In this document: in pieces, positions 32,422-43,300 of the stretch
How the letters are laid out: every line of letters starts with the position of its first letter
Position numbering within the stretch: position 1 is the first letter of the stretch
Origin: Perkinsus marinus ATCC 50983
Taxonomy: Eukaryota; Perkinsozoa; Perkinsida; Perkinsidae
Direction of reading: 5' to 3'
Assembly (NCBI RefSeq): GCF_000006405.1
Contig: NW_003200738.1
Location: 159,190-223,189, forward strand
DNA length: 64,000 bases
Position numbers and translations under genes: made by a program
Notes under the pieces: generated by a model
What the model was told of the DNA's origin: nothing
The model's input: only the letters and a program-made list of their open reading frames with translations
The model's database searches: none

Positions 32422-33795
32422 CTACCTAGCGAGCAATCTCTCGATGTTACGCAGAGCATTATGATGCAAAGTAGTAACAGCCGCCTTGGTTAAACTGACA
32501 ATGTTGGTTTCCTTGTATGGCAGTCCCAGCTCCTGGGCGAGTGACTTGACCACAGGAGTTGTCTTCGGAAGATTATGGCGGGGCATTGTTGGGAAGAGAT
32601 GATGCTCGATCTGCATATTAAGACCACCAGTTAGATAGAACCACAACTTCTTCTCCCAATGAGTATCACTGAATGAGCCTATATTGATAGTGGTTAACAA
32701 TGTCTGACGAACGAGTGATAGGGATTCACCAGAAGCCACCCTAGGCTCGTTGTAGTGGCTGGCAAATACAACAACAGCAGTTAGGAAGCCACTAAGCATG
32801 TAGGCCAGAAGGATGAGCAAATACTTACCACTGGTGTACGATATGATGCCAACAATGAGTATGTGAAGTACCAAAGCTACGGTATCCCTCCTGGCATGCA
32901 TACGGTTGTATCTATTAATAGACCTACTTTGTCTCAAGCAAACCAATACCGACTCGTACAACCAAAATAGATGCAGTAGAGTTAACATTGGTAGGTAGTA
33001 GACAGCTTGATATCTGTTCACATTACCAACATCGAAGTCCTCGAAAAAATGCAACGGTGGTTGAGTTAGAATATCAGGATCATTCTCGTACTGATTGGTC
33101 AGCACGTGATGAGTATTGTGCCTCAGTTTCCACCACAGAAGTGTATTCCCTCTGGCCAAACCGGTAAGCCAGCCAAGATAGTCGTTGTAGTTCGCACAGT
33201 TAGTAGTAGACTTAGGTAGAGCTGTATGATGTGACCAGTCATGTCCCAACCACCCCAGCTGAAACCAAGCGAAACCTATCAGTGCGGTTGACCAAATACC
33301 ATAGTCAAAGTAGAGAGTAGCAAACCCGATGATGAGCAAACCGAAGGCTATCATTGCTTTCACTCCTTCATATAATAGATTGCTTTGAAACCAGCCCTGG
33401 TTTCTAGCAAGAGTGCGGAGCTTGTAATACATCAACTGTTCTCTCGATAGAGATTTCTCAATAACCTGGACATCACCAATAGAGGCGTTGATGGGGGCCG
33501 AGGAGACCACATTTGAAAATCTGATGATGCGCTTGATAGCTTCATCAGTGTGCATGGCCATAACAGCATCAGTCGCGTCCTTCTTGTTGAATGCTCTGAG
33601 CACTTTAGAACCACCAGGATGGTCATTCAACCAAGCTGTAACATCAACCCATGTACCAAATAGTTTGATCACAACCCTCGCATCCTCCTTAGTATCACCA
33701 ACACTAGGAGTAGCTCGGCTTGGACTGGGGTGGGCGTTCTGGTCACCACTTGACAGGTCTTCTTGTAGTTGCACAGTAGTGGTTGAAGTAGTCAT
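32422..33795 (-). CDS. Front-end fatty acid desaturase, probably delta-5 (copy B)
   Basis: 457 residues with cytochrome b5 HPGG and HDWSHH, HNTHH and QIEHH boxes. A handful of substitutions relative to copy A, for example PVVKSL for FLVKSL near the C-terminus and SNVVSSA for SNGVSSA. All motif residues are kept, so both copies look functional. Start chosen after AG|GCCCCTTTTCCC. Delta-5 rather than delta-8 is from the published cluster, not from the sequence. Confidence 0.88.
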   Translation of the reverse strand: MTTSTTTVQLQEDLSSGDQNAHPSPSRATPSVGDTKEDARVVIKLFGTWVDVTAWLNDHPGGSKVLRAFNKKDATDAVMAMHTDEAIKRIIRFSNVVSSAPINASIGDVQVIEKSLSREQLMYYKLRTLARNQGWFQSNLLYEGVKAMIAFGLLIIGFATLYFDYGIWSTALIGFAWFQLGWLGHDWSHHTALPKSTTNCANYNDYLGWLTGLARGNTLLWWKLRHNTHHVLTNQYENDPDILTQPPLHFFEDFDVGNVNRYQAVYYLPMLTLLHLFWLYESVLVCLRQSRSINRYNRMHARRDTVALVLHILIVGIISYTSGKYLLILLAYMLSGFLTAVVVFASHYNEPRVASGESLSLVRQTLLTTINIGSFSDTHWEKKLWFYLTGGLNMQIEHHLFPTMPRHNLPKTTPVVKSLAQELGLPYKETNIVSLTKAAVTTLHHNALRNIERLLAR

Positions 33796-33809
33796 GGGAA
33801 AAGGGGCCT
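33796..33809 (-). promoter_or_regulatory. Putative trans-splice acceptor plus conserved leader (copy B)
   Basis: AG|GCCCCTTTTCCC before ATG; same as copy A although the flanking upstream bases differ (GAAACTCAC in reverse), so the motif itself is conserved. Confidence 0.5.
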
Positions 33810-33945
33810 GAAACTCACAAGTTGATAAAGAGTAAAACACTAGCACACATCGGCACTGACTATAATCATCGATAATAACTAGAAAAGGAGATGATGGCCA
33901 TTGATTACGGTGGAGCCAACTCATAGTGAGAAAAACTGATTGTCG

Positions 33946-35403
33946 TTACGCATCAATATTATGCATAGCCAACCATACTGATGAGTTACATTTGAAACCA
34001 CTACCAAAAGCCAACTGTAATACCCTATCTCCACGCTTAATACGTTGGTCACGTTCGAGCCATGCCAACTCATACCATATGCTACTGCTACTGGTGTTGC
34101 CTCTCTCATAGAGAACACTACGGCTTGCTTGGATATCGTAGTCTGACAGCTGGAGAGAATCTTGTAAGGTATCCAATACACCACGGCCACCAGCATGAAT
34201 ACACCAATGATCAGTACCCTTTCTAAAATCAGGTACGTACAACTCGCGACCTTCTTTTGACGACTTTCTTCTCATTTTCATCGTCACCATCGAGTATAAG
34301 ACCTTCAACAGTTCTCTCAGAGGGAGAACCATATAAGCAAGCTTAGTAAAATTTTGTTTAATAGCAACAGCAGCAACTTTGATGATGCTCTTCTGGAGCC
34401 TTAGTGTAACAATACTGTTGGGCTTGGTACTGTCATCAGTCTCCATAATCGTTTCAAAACTCTCATTACCGAGAACTTGCGTTCTTACGGTATGTAACAA
34501 CTTATATTTGGCACGAGATAGGTCTTTAGGCAATGACGATAGCAAAGCAGCAGCACCACCACATCTGAATAATGTGTTACCCATCAGTGGTTCACGATCA
34601 TTACCACGATAGAAGCAACGAGTTAGTATCTCAGTTGAGACAATCAGTGCCCTACCTCTGGTCTCTCTCAACAGACGCGTTGCTAGATCAATTGTGATAA
34701 CACCGGCACTACACCCCATACCACTGAGGTTATAGGTGATAACGTCATTCCTCATACCGACTTCATTCACTATCATAGCAGCATGTGACGGTGTCGGGTT
34801 GTACATGGCGCAATTGACGATGATGTAGTCGATAGATTTAGGATGCACACCAGTTTTCTTGAGCAGATCTTTGACCGTAGTTATGATCACTTCCCTCGCT
34901 TCCTCTCTAGTATTGACAGCAGAGGCATCGGCGGGGGCGTTAGTCCTCAGTGACTCAACAACCACTGGAGGGTAAGCAGCACTCTTATCAGGGCAAGTAC
35001 CAGACCTCTCGAGAAGACGCTGCATGAAGTTGAGTGAATCTTCCGTGTAGCAACCTTGTATCTTGGCAATGTTGATGATGTCTTCATGACTGACCTTCCA
35101 AGAGGGAGGAGCGTCAAACTCAACATGATCGATGCAGAATACATTGGGCTTGCTGTTGTAATAGCAATTACATAACCACAGTAGTGTTAGTCCCGAAAGC
35201 ACAGATAGAGCAATTGAGATGTCGTAAAGGGGCAGAGCTGCGACATAGTAGTGATAGCCAGTGATTATAGTTATGATAGAAGAGTAAAAGAGTAGCTGTT
35301 GATAGTGGATAGAGACCAATGTGATGTAGGCTACCAAACGCATACGTCGAGTGCTACCACTACTAGAGGCAGGTATAGAAGCGGAGTAATCATGGTTACA
35401 CAT
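33946..35403 (-). CDS. FAE1-type 3-ketoacyl-CoA synthase, C18-elongating (copy B)
   Basis: 485 residues with the Cys-His-Asn triad in SGMGCSAGV, IHAGGRGVLD and FGSGFKCNSSVW. It differs from copy A at scattered positions, mostly in the N-terminal membrane region and in the KMRRKSSKEG neighbourhood, none catalytic. The stretch before the proposed ATG (in-frame from 35478) is visibly more diverged between the copies than the protein after it (MQVPAEHHS against MRFPAERHF), supporting the later start. Head of the second PUFA cluster. Confidence 0.92.
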   Translation of the reverse strand: MCNHDYSASIPASSSGSTRRMRLVAYITLVSIHYQQLLFYSSIITIITGYHYYVAALPLYDISIALSVLSGLTLLWLCNCYYNSKPNVFCIDHVEFDAPPSWKVSHEDIINIAKIQGCYTEDSLNFMQRLLERSGTCPDKSAAYPPVVVESLRTNAPADASAVNTREEAREVIITTVKDLLKKTGVHPKSIDYIIVNCAMYNPTPSHAAMIVNEVGMRNDVITYNLSGMGCSAGVITIDLATRLLRETRGRALIVSTEILTRCFYRGNDREPLMGNTLFRCGGAAALLSSLPKDLSRAKYKLLHTVRTQVLGNESFETIMETDDSTKPNSIVTLRLQKSIIKVAAVAIKQNFTKLAYMVLPLRELLKVLYSMVTMKMRRKSSKEGRELYVPDFRKGTDHWCIHAGGRGVLDTLQDSLQLSDYDIQASRSVLYERGNTSSSSIWYELAWLERDQRIKRGDRVLQLAFGSGFKCNSSVWLAMHNIDA

Positions 35404-35416
35404 TCCAAAGGGGCCT
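35404..35416 (-). promoter_or_regulatory. Putative trans-splice acceptor plus conserved leader (copy B)
   Basis: AG|GCCCCTTTGGA before ATG, as in copy A. Confidence 0.5.
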
Positions 35417-36524
35417 GAGATGACGATATCACAGATAGATATAACCCGAGTGGAGTGATGCTCCGCGGGAACTTGCATGACGACGTAATGACGTCCTAAC
35501 GATCGTCTTAATAGTCATAACGTTGCAGAATCAGCAACGCTGATTCAGCAGTACGACTAGTGTGACTATCCTCAGATAAGATCCTACTCCTCGAATTCCA
35601 TATATTATGCTACGAGTGTAGAGTCTGGCGATGTTAGTGCAGCACATACCGTGGCCCTACATTCTGGAATGTAGGCCTGCGCAATGAGCGTTTTGCACGC
35701 GTGCGCAAATGATTGGTGCGCCGTTCGTCTTCAACGCGCGCGACGAATGACCGGAGGGACTCGATGAATTGAGTTTTGACGAACCACGACAATTTCCGAC
35801 CTAAACTGCTTGATTTTGCATCTCACCAGTATTTGAGGGCCCGTATAGACGCGCCGAGGGGTTATTGGGGTTGATCGCATATTAGAGTTACGCTAATGCG
35901 CGACCACTCGAATTGATTTGGTGCTCTCAATAGTATTGAATTTGACAATTTTGCCATGCGTGCCGCTCCCCTCTGGAGAATGCTGGATGGTGCATGTCCA
36001 CAAATCCCGAATCAGACAGGCAGGAAAATGCTGATACTATCACGCTGTTTCGTATTTCTATGGTGCACTCATGCACATCAGTCTGAGTATTGCTCATCTT
36101 TCGGTGCGCCGCTCGATTCACTCGACAATGGGATGCGGTTCACTCCCACACGGAGACTCACAACAATAACAACAACAGCAAGATTGGAATACACCTTTCG
36201 TATGTCTGCTTCACAGTTAGTAAGATCAATCTTTTCTCAGTCGGAGCGTCATCTTGTGAGTACTGCGCGGGGTCAGAGGTCTGTGTTCAGTGTCCACTCT
36301 CCACTGGAAATTACCAAGGAAATACTCGTCAGAGTCTCTCCTGAGAAGATAGCATGTCGCAGTTAAGCTCGGAAATGGCATGTCTACTCTCGAACGGAGT
36401 CGACTTTACTATGCGCATTTATCTTCCGCAATTCGTCCAAGCCGGATTGTGTTTCGTTTGTTTTTCCGACCAAGGTGGATGCCCTAGGTCGCGCTCTCGG
36501 GAGATTGCGTGTACTGGGGCATTT
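35417..36524. other. 5' region of the PUFA cluster (copy B)
   Basis: No gene seen; counterpart of 19383-20479. Confidence 0.45.
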
Positions 36525-37589
36525 CTTGGGATGGCATAGCTGCCCCACTGGCGAAATTTGTTGTTTTCAGTGATGTATCGGGGTGGTATATCTGCCTCAC
36601 CGAATAATTTTGTTGTACTCGGGCATATCTTGGCGTGGCATGGTTACCCCAGTGGGCTACCTATGGCACGCCAAGATAAGTGGGTAACCCCACTGAGGAA
36701 ATTTGTTTCACTGAATAATTTCGTACACCCAGGCATGTTTTGGCGGGCATATCAGCCCTACTGAAGAAGTTCACTGTACTCGAGCATATCTCGGCTTGGC
36801 ATATTTGCCCCACTCAGGTATATCTCGGCGTGGCATATTTATCCCACTTACGAAATTTATTGTTCTCCGATATATCTTGTCCTGGCATAGGTGTCTCACT
36901 GAAGATTTTTTCATACTCGGACACATCTTGGCGTGGCATATTTGTCCCAGTGAAAAAATGAAATATATTGTACTTAAGCATATCTTAACGCATAATAGTT
37001 GCCCCACTCTGGCCTATGTTGACGTGGCATAGTTACCCCGATTTGGCATATTTTGACGTGGTATATTTGACCCACACCAGTTCATTGTACTCGAGCAGAT
37101 CTTGGTTTGGCATGTCTGCCCCACTGAAGAAATTGTGTGTTTATACTCAGGCATATCTTGGCATGGCATATTTGCCCCAGTGAAGAAATTCATTTTACTT
37201 GAGCATATCTTGGCGTGTCATACTTGCCCTACTCTGGCATATTTTGGCGTGGCATAGTTACCCCGCTTAGGCGTATTTTGGCGTGGTATATGAGTCCCAC
37301 ACCAGAAATTCATTGTGCTCAAGCAGAACTTGGTGTGGCATAGTGGCCCCACTTTGGCATATCTTGGCGTGGCATATTTGCCCTACACAAGAAATTTATA
37401 TCATACTCAAGCAGATCTTGGTGTGGCATAGTGGCCCCACTTTGGCATATCTTGGTGTGGCATATTTGCCCCAGACAAGAAATTTATATCATACTCAAGC
37501 AGATCTTGGTGTGGCATAGTGGCCCCACTTTGGCATATCTTGACGTGGCATATTTGCCCCAGTGAAGAAATTTGTTATACTCGGGCATA
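36525..37589. repeat. Degenerate tandem-repeat field upstream of PUFA cluster (copy B)
   Basis: Same GCATATCTTGGCGTGGCATA / TTTGCCCCA unit as 20480-21735, uninterrupted. A segment with AAGCAGATCTTGGTGTGGCA appears twice in succession near 37400-37530 where copy A has it once, so unit number differs. Confidence 0.85.
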
Positions 37590-38299
37590 CAGCTGGGTGA
37601 AATGGAAAATAATTCGTAGCTGACCTGAACCGACTCACTCCGTGTGTGCCAGAGTGATCTCAGCATTTCCACTCTGCTATTCAGTATGTTCTTATACAGG
37701 CCCGAACAGAGTATTCTCTCATCATTGCTTCCTCTTCACAGGTCCACACATATGCTCTGGACTTTCGTTAATCTCTGGGTTAAGAGTCATTGACTTGAGT
37801 CTGTGGTGGCATTCAATAGGCTGACGCATGCGTACGACTGCCAAGAGACAGGCTGATGAGCATGCGCGCGCCGTGGAAATAGGATGCACTTTCAGGTACT
37901 GACTCGCGGCGAGTCACTCGCCATCTGATACCATGACGTGATTGGATCAGATTATGATGATGGCATACAATATGACACGATGAGAGTCTCATCATAGTCG
38001 GTTTTCCGAATAGGCTCGGCGTTTAACTCTCGGTCTGATGACTAGCAAGCACTTCGTGGGACTGAGGTTCTCAGCTTTCTGGTGAAATTGTTGGCATTTA
38101 ATTGACCTCTGGTGTTCCCTACTATTGAGGATGTATCTGCATAGATTGAAGAATGCCAGCTTCATCACTACGTCTTCAACCCTACTGCAGATCGTTCACG
38201 ACGAACTGTTGATCAGATCATGGAGATGGTGATCCATGATACCACAGGAGAGCGAATGGTCGCGGTAGGGTCAAGTAGCCGCCCTTGTGGTTTTGCATA
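37590..38299. other. Intergenic end of copy B
   Basis: No gene seen; counterpart of 21736-22440. Confidence 0.5.
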
Positions 38300-38613
38300 T
38301 TTGCTCATCATTATAGGGTAAAAAGAGAGGCCCATGTGTTGGAGTATGATAGACATTACTAGAATCTGAATTGCTACTCAGGAGAAGACATCAGGTTCAA
38401 ATCCTAGCTACCAGGCTGGCTTTCGATCTTGTATTGCTGTTGTATTTTTTCTCAACACACGCTACGTTGACATGTTAACTACCGAAGGCGCCATGATCTT
38501 CGGAGGTTTTTCGTTGGAAGAATGGACTTGAGTTTTAGGTCATTTGGTACAGGTCGAACTAATGTCTCCGATCCTTCAGAATTGATTTCGTGGAGTTCCA
38601 ACTTTACCAATTA
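38300..38613. other. Unique intergenic sequence upstream of the RAD16-like gene
   Basis: First sequence outside the duplicated block. A T-arm-like AGGTTCAAATCCT at about 38393 does not belong to a foldable tRNA. An additional non-coding first exon cannot be excluded. Confidence 0.4.
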
Positions 38614-41600
38614 ATGTACCCTAACGCGTTCATCAGAGACGAGAACGCCGATCCCAATCCCACACATACCCAGCCGGCTGAAGAAGCCAGGGTGAAACGG
38701 GAGCTGGGGAGGATGGTCCAGAAGATACCTCCCGAGTTGGTGCTCAAGTATCCCCCTCCAGAGCAGGTCGGCAAGCTTATAATATATAAGGAATGCTTCG
38801 GATGACCGTGCGGCTCCCGGACTCTGAGGATTGATTGCTTGGTTATTTTCAGTTAATAATTCCGCTGCTGGGATACCAACTTGAAGGTCTCGCTTGGATG
38901 TGTGAACAGGAGACCAAGGAGGACTGTAAGGGGGGTATATTGGCTGATGAGATGGGCATGGGGAAGACCATACAAACGGTCTCGTTGATTACTAAGAAAC
39001 TTGTGGGGAGGAATAACCCCACTCTGATCGTATGCACCACTACCTCGATGCTCCAGTGGGAGGCCGAGATCAATAGATACCTACGGCCTGGCACTGTGAA
39101 AATATTCCTGTACCATGGAAAATCTAAGATCACTGCTAAGTCCTTGAGAGGATATGATATCGTTCTGACGACTTACAGAACTCTGGAGGCCGAGTACAGA
39201 AAGGAGCTCGATCAGCTGAAAAGGGCGTGTCCCTACTGCAAGCGCAAGATACTCCCAGAACTGCTCTTCTCGCATAAAGAGAAGTGCCCGAAGAGGCCTC
39301 GTACCACTTGGACCTATGACGCCAGCGGCCGAGCCCATCCCAGTGCACCAGTGTATCAGCCGAGCGCACCATCGTCATCATCATCCACCTACCATCATCA
39401 GGATGGGGCTCCTCCGACAGGCCAGTCATTGCGGAAGAATCTCTTCCAAGAAGAGAACCGTTCAGTTTTGGCCGGCGGAGGTTCGAGGGAGGTCAGAGCG
39501 CCTTCGTATGGTTCTAATGTCTCGGTTAATTCTAATCGGCAGCAATATCGTAATCCGGGATCCATGGAGACGATCAAGGACTTCTTCACTGGTCAAGCCG
39601 GCTCGAGAGTGCGGGAGGACCATCTCGTCAAACAGGAGGATGTCAATGATGACCATAGAGCACGGAGGGATCTAGTCGACATGCTCAAGAGATTACGGCC
39701 GAAAGCTGAGCAGGGCAGAGACTCCATAGACAACTGCTATAAGCCGACTTGGAGAACTACACCGTACTCAAGACCGTCCGTGGGTGGCTCTAGTGGTGCC
39801 GTGAGACCGAGTACAGGCCCTTCCACAGGACCGTTGCGCATCAATCCCTCTATTTCTGCTAGTTTACAACGCACTATTGGTGGGTATATTGCTTCGAGAG
39901 GTATCGATCATGCAGGAGGTTTTAAGGAGGAACAGTGGATGACAAGGGACAGTCTCGTGGAGCCCTCCTCGGCAGCGGCTGGCAGTATCAGCTCGTCTTT
40001 AAACCAGCACCGATATCATGTCCTTGGTCACGGCCGACCGAGTGGTGCGAGCATTTCCGTGGAGGAAGAGGCAAAGCCTATGGTGGTCCGATTGAAGCCC
40101 AGCAGCCCTCTGAGGGAGTGCAGCAATCTAGGTTATATCAAGGTGGAGAACGGAGCCTCGTGGGACTCCGATCGACATGAATGGCGGTCGAGTGTTGGGC
40201 CTATCACTCAGAAGGGTCTCGTCTTCAGTAATGGTCTACCACGACCTGGTGTGACCGGGAGTTCAGCAGTGCTCGATGGTCCGACTGTACCTGTCAGTAG
40301 GAAGATGTATAGTCCTCTCGTAAAGAGGGGAGGACTGCCCGGAAGGCGCCTGGAGGAGAGTCCTCTGCTGGGCTTGGGGAAGCGTATCAAGGCTGAGGAA
40401 ATGGCAGGGAACAAAGAGAACGTCGATGATAATGCGTGGAGTGTCACCGGACCGGTCCGATCTTACCAGAAACCATCACCGCAATGCAGTCCTCTACCGA
40501 AACTCTCTACTGCCAACATGAGCAGTAGCGAAGTGGGATGGAAAGGGGCTACTATGGGGATGCCTCGATCGTGTGGGCAAGATATGGGTGGGGCCCGTCG
40601 TAAGGCAGCGGAGATTGTGAGGCGTGCGGTTAAACCCCGGAGGGTTCGCCTAGCGCAAGCAGCTGTCGAGGACAGTAGCGACGAGACAGGTGGGTCTCTG
40701 TTGGGGTCTCCTCAGGTATCGATGATCGTTCTTTCCTTCCAGGGACTGACAGGTCGGACTTGGAGAACCGATTGCGCCGTGCAGGGCTATTGCATGGTTT
40801 GCGCTGGGAGAGAATAGTCTTAGACGAGGCTCACAAGATCAAGGCAGCCGGGTCCTCGACCGCTAAGGCCGCGTAAGAATCCTCCCGGTCCGTCCCCTTC
40901 GTGTCAACATCGATGCTCAGGTGTGCCTTGCGGTCGAGGTTCCGATGGTGCCTGTCGGGAACTCCTCTCCAAAACAAAGTTGGAGACCTTTTTTCGCTGA
41001 TAAGGTGACAGTCGTGACCGAAATTCATCATTGTTGTGCCCATAGATTCCTCCGGGTTCTGCCGGAGGGCGCTAGGATGTGCGACTGGGCGGGTTGTGAC
41101 TGCGTGTTGCTGGACCACCCCATAGAGAACTGCAAGGCCTGCGGGCATCCCAGAATTAGCCACTACATTTACTTTACACGATTCATTGCCAATCCCATCA
41201 AGAGGTACCCTTTTGGCGCGGTGCTTTACCAGACGATGGAGTTCCCATCAGCCACGGCTTCGATGCGTTTGAAGGAGCGGAGGGGTTGGAGCTGCTCAGG
41301 ACGAGGGTTCTCAAGCGTCTCATGCTGAGGCGCACGAAAGCGGAGAAGCAGATGGAAGTCCGCCTACCAGAATTAACGAGTGCACTGCATACACTTTCGA
41401 TGAAACCAAAGGACCGTGAGGTCTACGACAATCTTTTCGAACTCTACCAGGACAGAATACGCGGCTATCTGAGACGAAATGAAATCGGCGAGCATATGGT
41501 TGAGGTGCTCTCGCTTATCATGAAGCTCAGATTGGTAGGTGGTCTCCCTAATTTTGACAGTACTGATGCTTTCAGGCTGCAAACCACAAGTATTTGGTGA

Positions 41601-43088
41601 ATTCTGGTGACGATGAAGGAATGAGGAAATGCGTAGGTGTTGATGCATAACGCGAGGCACACTGTATTGGTAGGACGTATGTGACGACGATATCATCACG
41701 GGGTATGGGGAAGATGATCTGGTATGGATGGACTGCGGTCATGAGTTCCACAGGTTGGCTAGCCGCTTCCCCCCTCTCACGTATTAAAGGCTGTAGGGAC
41801 TGTGTGGGTACAGCTAGTACGAATATCAGCTCATTGTCGAGCGCTTGCGTGCAGTGTCCCGTTTGTGAGAGCAGCTCGGTTCTACACCAGTCCTGGGTAG
41901 GTCTTTGGGGGGCATTCGTGGATCAACTGGTCTCCTTATTAGGCTCAGACTGCTGCTACTACATCAGCGATGCCACGCTCAGAGGAAATCAGAGCTTTAC
42001 TGTCTCTTTCAAGCTTATCCCGAAGGAATAACGTCATCAGTCAACTGCAAGAGATGCATGGCCCTGGTATACCATCATCGTCTAAGATCGATGCCCTCAT
42101 CACCAGAGTCTTGGAGATGCGTAGACAGGATCCCAATGCTAAAGGGTGAGGTCATCGATCCGGTATCATGATTTTGGGGAGCAATTACTTTCAATTCCGC
42201 GGAGTCTCTTACTTCGTAATGTCTAACAAGTCTTCTCGTAGCGCCCGCCGGAGAGAGCATAGTCTCATTTTTAGCAACGGGAGCAGTAACATGCGTTGGA
42301 TCTCTGAGTCCTCCTTCGTTCAGGCTGGTATTCTCCTGCTTTGTCAAGTTGCTGGAGCTCTCACAATACCACCTCAAAGCCAGAGGGATTAGCACTTTCG
42401 TAAGGCAGATCTCTCGGTTATCGTTAACCATGAAAATACGTACAGTAGCTCGTCGAGTGTCTACTGTCCTCAGATCATCCACGGATCGATACCCCTCGCC
42501 GTTCGCACCAGGATCATCCGGGCTTTCATCGAGGTGGGAGATGTCTGTGTTGTGATCTTGACCCTGGTCTGCTATATCAGTCGCCAGCGTCGGACTGCAG
42601 CCTCCTGCTGGTATCGATTTCCGCTGGTGGTGAAGGGTTGAACCTCCAAAGGGCGAGTCACGTCTTCATACTCGGTGAGACTGCGCTGGCCCACGTAGGG
42701 TGGTATACTCCTGTATAGATCCATGGTGGAACCCGGCCGTAGAGAAGCAGGCCATACAGCGTTGCCACCGTCTAGGACAGCAGCAGATTGTGAGGAGTCA
42801 CCATCTTATCTCCGAGAACACCATCGAGGAGCGAATCAAGGCTCTCCAGGTAACACTACCTTGGCTTCATGGAATTTATTTATCTAATGACTCAACTCTA
42901 CACGAAACCTGAGCTAATAGAGATCAACGTCCCCGGGCGATACAGTTTTCCTTGGATACTCGAGTGATGATCATTTCCTGTTACAGGAGAAGAAGCAATT
43001 GATCTTCGATGGCACTATCGGCGGTAACTTCAATGGAGCCCTCGAGAAACTCACCATCGCTGACCTCAAATTCCTTTTCCAACTCTGA
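38614..43088 (+). CDS. RAD16-like SNF2 ATPase with RING finger, 15 exons
   Basis: Exons: 38614-38766, 38853-40689, 40743-40872, 40921-41004, 41046-41204, 41252-41534, 41576-41632, 41674-41753, 41797-41896, 41949-42145, 42324-42399, 42474-42533, 42581-42674, 42719-42849, 42987-43088; every junction is in phase and the total is 1,180 residues. Helicase motifs in order: DEMGMGKT (I), [40 protein letters not shown] (V), QRCHRLGQ (VI). A RING-H2 finger (CDVCDDD...CGHEFHRDC...CPVC) sits between the two helicase halves, as in RAD16, RAD5 and SHPRH. The C-terminal [11 protein letters not shown] matches the RAD16 ending. RAD16 acts in global-genome nucleotide excision repair as ATPase and ubiquitin ligase. 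Odd: about 580 residues of Ser/Pro-rich sequence lie between [13 protein letters not shown] and DEAH. They begin with a C2HC finger (CPYC...HKEKC) also known from plant RAD16. Confidence 0.92.
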
Positions 43089-43300
43089 ATTCGTCGTCAT
43101 CATCATAACCATCACAGTAGATGAAGCCACTGTAGGTATGATGTCTTAGACGCCTGTTGCGGTACAGGTTGTAGTCTCATGATGTCATGCTATAACCTAA
43201 CCATTAGTTTATTATCAATCGATGGTGGTGTTTTGTTCAGTAGCGGTATTATCTTCGATCAATGACGAAATTAGCTTGTTGCTTCAGAGTTCGTCTATTC

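Larger units (their letters stand above)
22541..38299. repeat. Large duplicated block, copy B
   Basis: Matches copy A (3858-22440) throughout, lacking its two insertions. Unlike copy A it continues without a gap into unique sequence (38300 onward, the RAD16-like gene). Confidence 0.95.

Noticed and set aside
38385-38430. T-arm-like AGGTTCAAATCCT
   Set aside because: Stem mismatched and no upstream cloverleaf.
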